Source of the DNA: Pseudomonas khorasanensis
GTDB taxonomy: Bacteria; Pseudomonadota; Gammaproteobacteria; Pseudomonadales; Pseudomonadaceae
Assembly (NCBI RefSeq): GCF_014268505.2
Contig: NZ_JABWQP020000003.1
Span: 248,001-312,000 of the forward strand
Reading direction: 5' to 3'
DNA length: 64,000 nt
Both the position numbers and the translations under genes were made by a program. The notes beneath the pieces are model-generated. The model was not told the DNA's origin and did not search any database. It saw only the letters and a program-made list of their open reading frames with translations. Of this stretch, positions 62,833 through 64,000 are shown in pieces; the first letter of the stretch is position 1, and each line of letters begins with the position of its first letter.

Positions 62833-64000
62833 ATGGATTATTTTGGACCGCATATCTTCGGTTACCTGATCGCCCTGATACACGCCCTGGGCTCGATCGC
62901 TGCGATCCACGCGGTACTCACCGTGCGCACAGCGCAAGGCTCGATCGCCTGGGCATTGTCGCTGATCTTCATCCCCTACCTCACGCTTATTCCGTACCTG
63001 GTCTTCGGCCGTAGCACCTTCGACGGTTACATCAAGGCACGGCGCCAGGCCAACGAACAAATGCGCCTGGCGATCTCTGAACTGAACTGGCGCCCCTGGG
63101 TGGAAGAAGCGCTGACAGCACGAGCATCGAGCGCCTACGCCTCCCTGCGCGCCATGCCGAAGCTGGGCCGGATGCCTTGCCTCGCCAATAACGAAGTCGA
63201 ACTGCTGGTGAACGGCTCCGCGACCTTCAATGCGATCTTCCAGGCGATCGAGCAAGCCAGGGAAGCGGTGCTGATCCAGTTCTTCATCATTCATGACGAC
63301 CGGCTCGGCCAGCGCTTGCGTGATTTGTTGCTGAAGAAAGCCGCCGAAGGCGTGCCGATCTATTTGCTCTACGACCGCATCGGCAGCCATGCCCTGCCCC
63401 ACGCCTATGTGCAGGCGCTGCGCGACGGCGGCGTCGAGGTCAAGGCTTTCGCCACGCGCAGCGGCTGGCTCAATCGCTTTCAGGTCAATTTCCGTAACCA
63501 TCGCAAAATCGTTGTGGTCGATGGCGTCGTCGGGTTCGTCGGTGGACATAATGTGGGCGACGAATACATGGGCGAGAAACCGCCTCTGGCACCCTGGCGC
63601 GACACCCACGTGAAAGTGCGCGGCCCCGTGGTGGCGTGCATGCAGGAATCATTTGCCGAAGACTGGTTCTGGGCCGCGCGCACCCTGCCGCCTCTGATTT
63701 TGCCGGATGAATACCCGGCGGACGGCGTGCTCTGCCAACTGCTCGCCAGTGGCCCGGCCGACGCCTATGAAACCTGCTCGCTGTTCTTTGTCGAAGCGAT
63801 CCACGCAGCCACGCAACGGGTGTGGATCACCAGCCCTTACTTCGTGCCGGACGAAGCCGTGTTCGCGGCCCTCAGGCTGGCGGTGCTGCGCGGCGTCGAT
63901 GTGCGCCTGTTGCTGCCGTCCCGCCCGGACCACCGCATCGTCTATGCCGCATCCAGTCTGTATGCATTTGAAGCAGTGCGCGCCGGCGTACGGGTGTTCC
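62833..64000 (+). CDS. cls: Cardiolipin synthase (3' end cut by window edge)
   Basis: The visible 389 codons show two N-terminal membrane helices (about 8-55, [20 protein letters not shown]), the first phospholipase-D HKD motif [23 protein letters not shown] near residue 220, and [11 protein letters not shown] of the second half. The usual length is about 480 residues, so roughly 90 including the second HKD motif lie beyond the edge. It condenses two phosphatidylglycerols to cardiolipin. AAGG lies about 8 bases before ATG 62833. Confidence 0.93.
   Translation, partial: MDYFGPHIFGYLIALIHALGSIAAIHAVLTVRTAQGSIAWALSLIFIPYLTLIPYLVFGRSTFDGYIKARRQANEQMRLAISELNWRPWVEEALTARASSAYASLRAMPKLGRMPCLANNEVELLVNGSATFNAIFQAIEQAREAVLIQFFIIHDDRLGQRLRDLLLKKAAEGVPIYLLYDRIGSHALPHAYVQALRDGGVEVKAFATRSGWLNRFQVNFRNHRKIVVVDGVVGFVGGHNVGDEYMGEKPPLAPWRDTHVKVRGPVVACMQESFAEDWFWAARTLPPLILPDEYPADGVLCQLLASGPADAYETCSLFFVEAIHAATQRVWITSPYFVPDEAVFAALRLAVLRGVDVRLLLPSRPDHRIVYAASSLYAFEAVRAGVRVF

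Overview
The window reads as chromosomal DNA of a Pseudomonas of the fluorescens group. Grounds: GC-rich coding with strong codon bias; the pst-phoU, purEK, aspA, pycAB-pycR and uvrD neighbourhoods known from Pseudomonas; and many copies of the Pseudomonas REP palindromes built on GGGAGCGAGCxTGCTCGCGA. I saw no rRNA, tRNA, CRISPR array, insertion sequence or prophage. Two ParB parS-type palindromes in the zinc region suggest, by analogy with other pseudomonads, that the segment lies on the origin-proximal part of the chromosome.

Layout. 1-8.3 kb: a response regulator cut by the left edge, then the phosphate regulon block phoU-pstB-pstA-pstC and pstS on the minus strand, with Pho boxes before both pstC and pstS. 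8.4-15.4 kb: an MHS-type transporter, a hotdog thioesterase, a hexose-6-phosphate epimerase, two small envelope proteins, purK-purE with a structured leader, and a HypT-like LysR regulator. 15.5-20.1 kb: aspartase, a sodium:alanine-type symporter and asparaginase, an amino-acid catabolic set. 20.3-23.7 kb: an AraC regulator, acetylpolyamine amidohydrolase and a polyamine-binding protein. 23.7-29.9 kb: a MocR regulator whose linker is a 12-bp tandem repeat resembling DnaA boxes, a divergent PaiB-like protein with two acetyltransferases, a homocysteine methyltransferase, and a divergent amino-acid ABC binding protein plus permease.

29.9-37.2 kb is the most accessory-looking part: a HipA/HipB pair in reversed gene order, then two paralogous autotransporters, the second with a Pro/Ala-rich spacer containing a C9 tract. 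37.3-46 kb: two-subunit pyruvate carboxylase with its divergent LysR regulator, a small overlapping gene, an RpiR/HexR-like regulator with a clear palindromic operator, and a membrane GGDEF-EAL protein. 46.2-54.2 kb: uvrD, a Tim44-domain protein, a SMI1/KNR4 protein, a CPA2 antiporter, a second thioesterase, pdxY and a DUF3301 protein.

54.2-62.1 kb is a zinc-starvation island: two CobW/COG0523 GTPases, a DUF1826 protein, small secreted proteins, zinc-independent GTP cyclohydrolase FolE2, a ZnuCBA-type importer and a gamma carbonic anhydrase, controlled from two Zur-box-like palindromes. The window closes with a DUF3617 protein and the first 389 codons of a cardiolipin synthase.

The best leads for something undescribed are the DnaA-box-like repeat inside the MocR gene, the parS sites inside and next to the zinc operon, the unknown secreted protein divergent from the Zur-controlled GTPase, the C9 tract in the autotransporter, the reversed hip operon and the double-hairpin purE leader.
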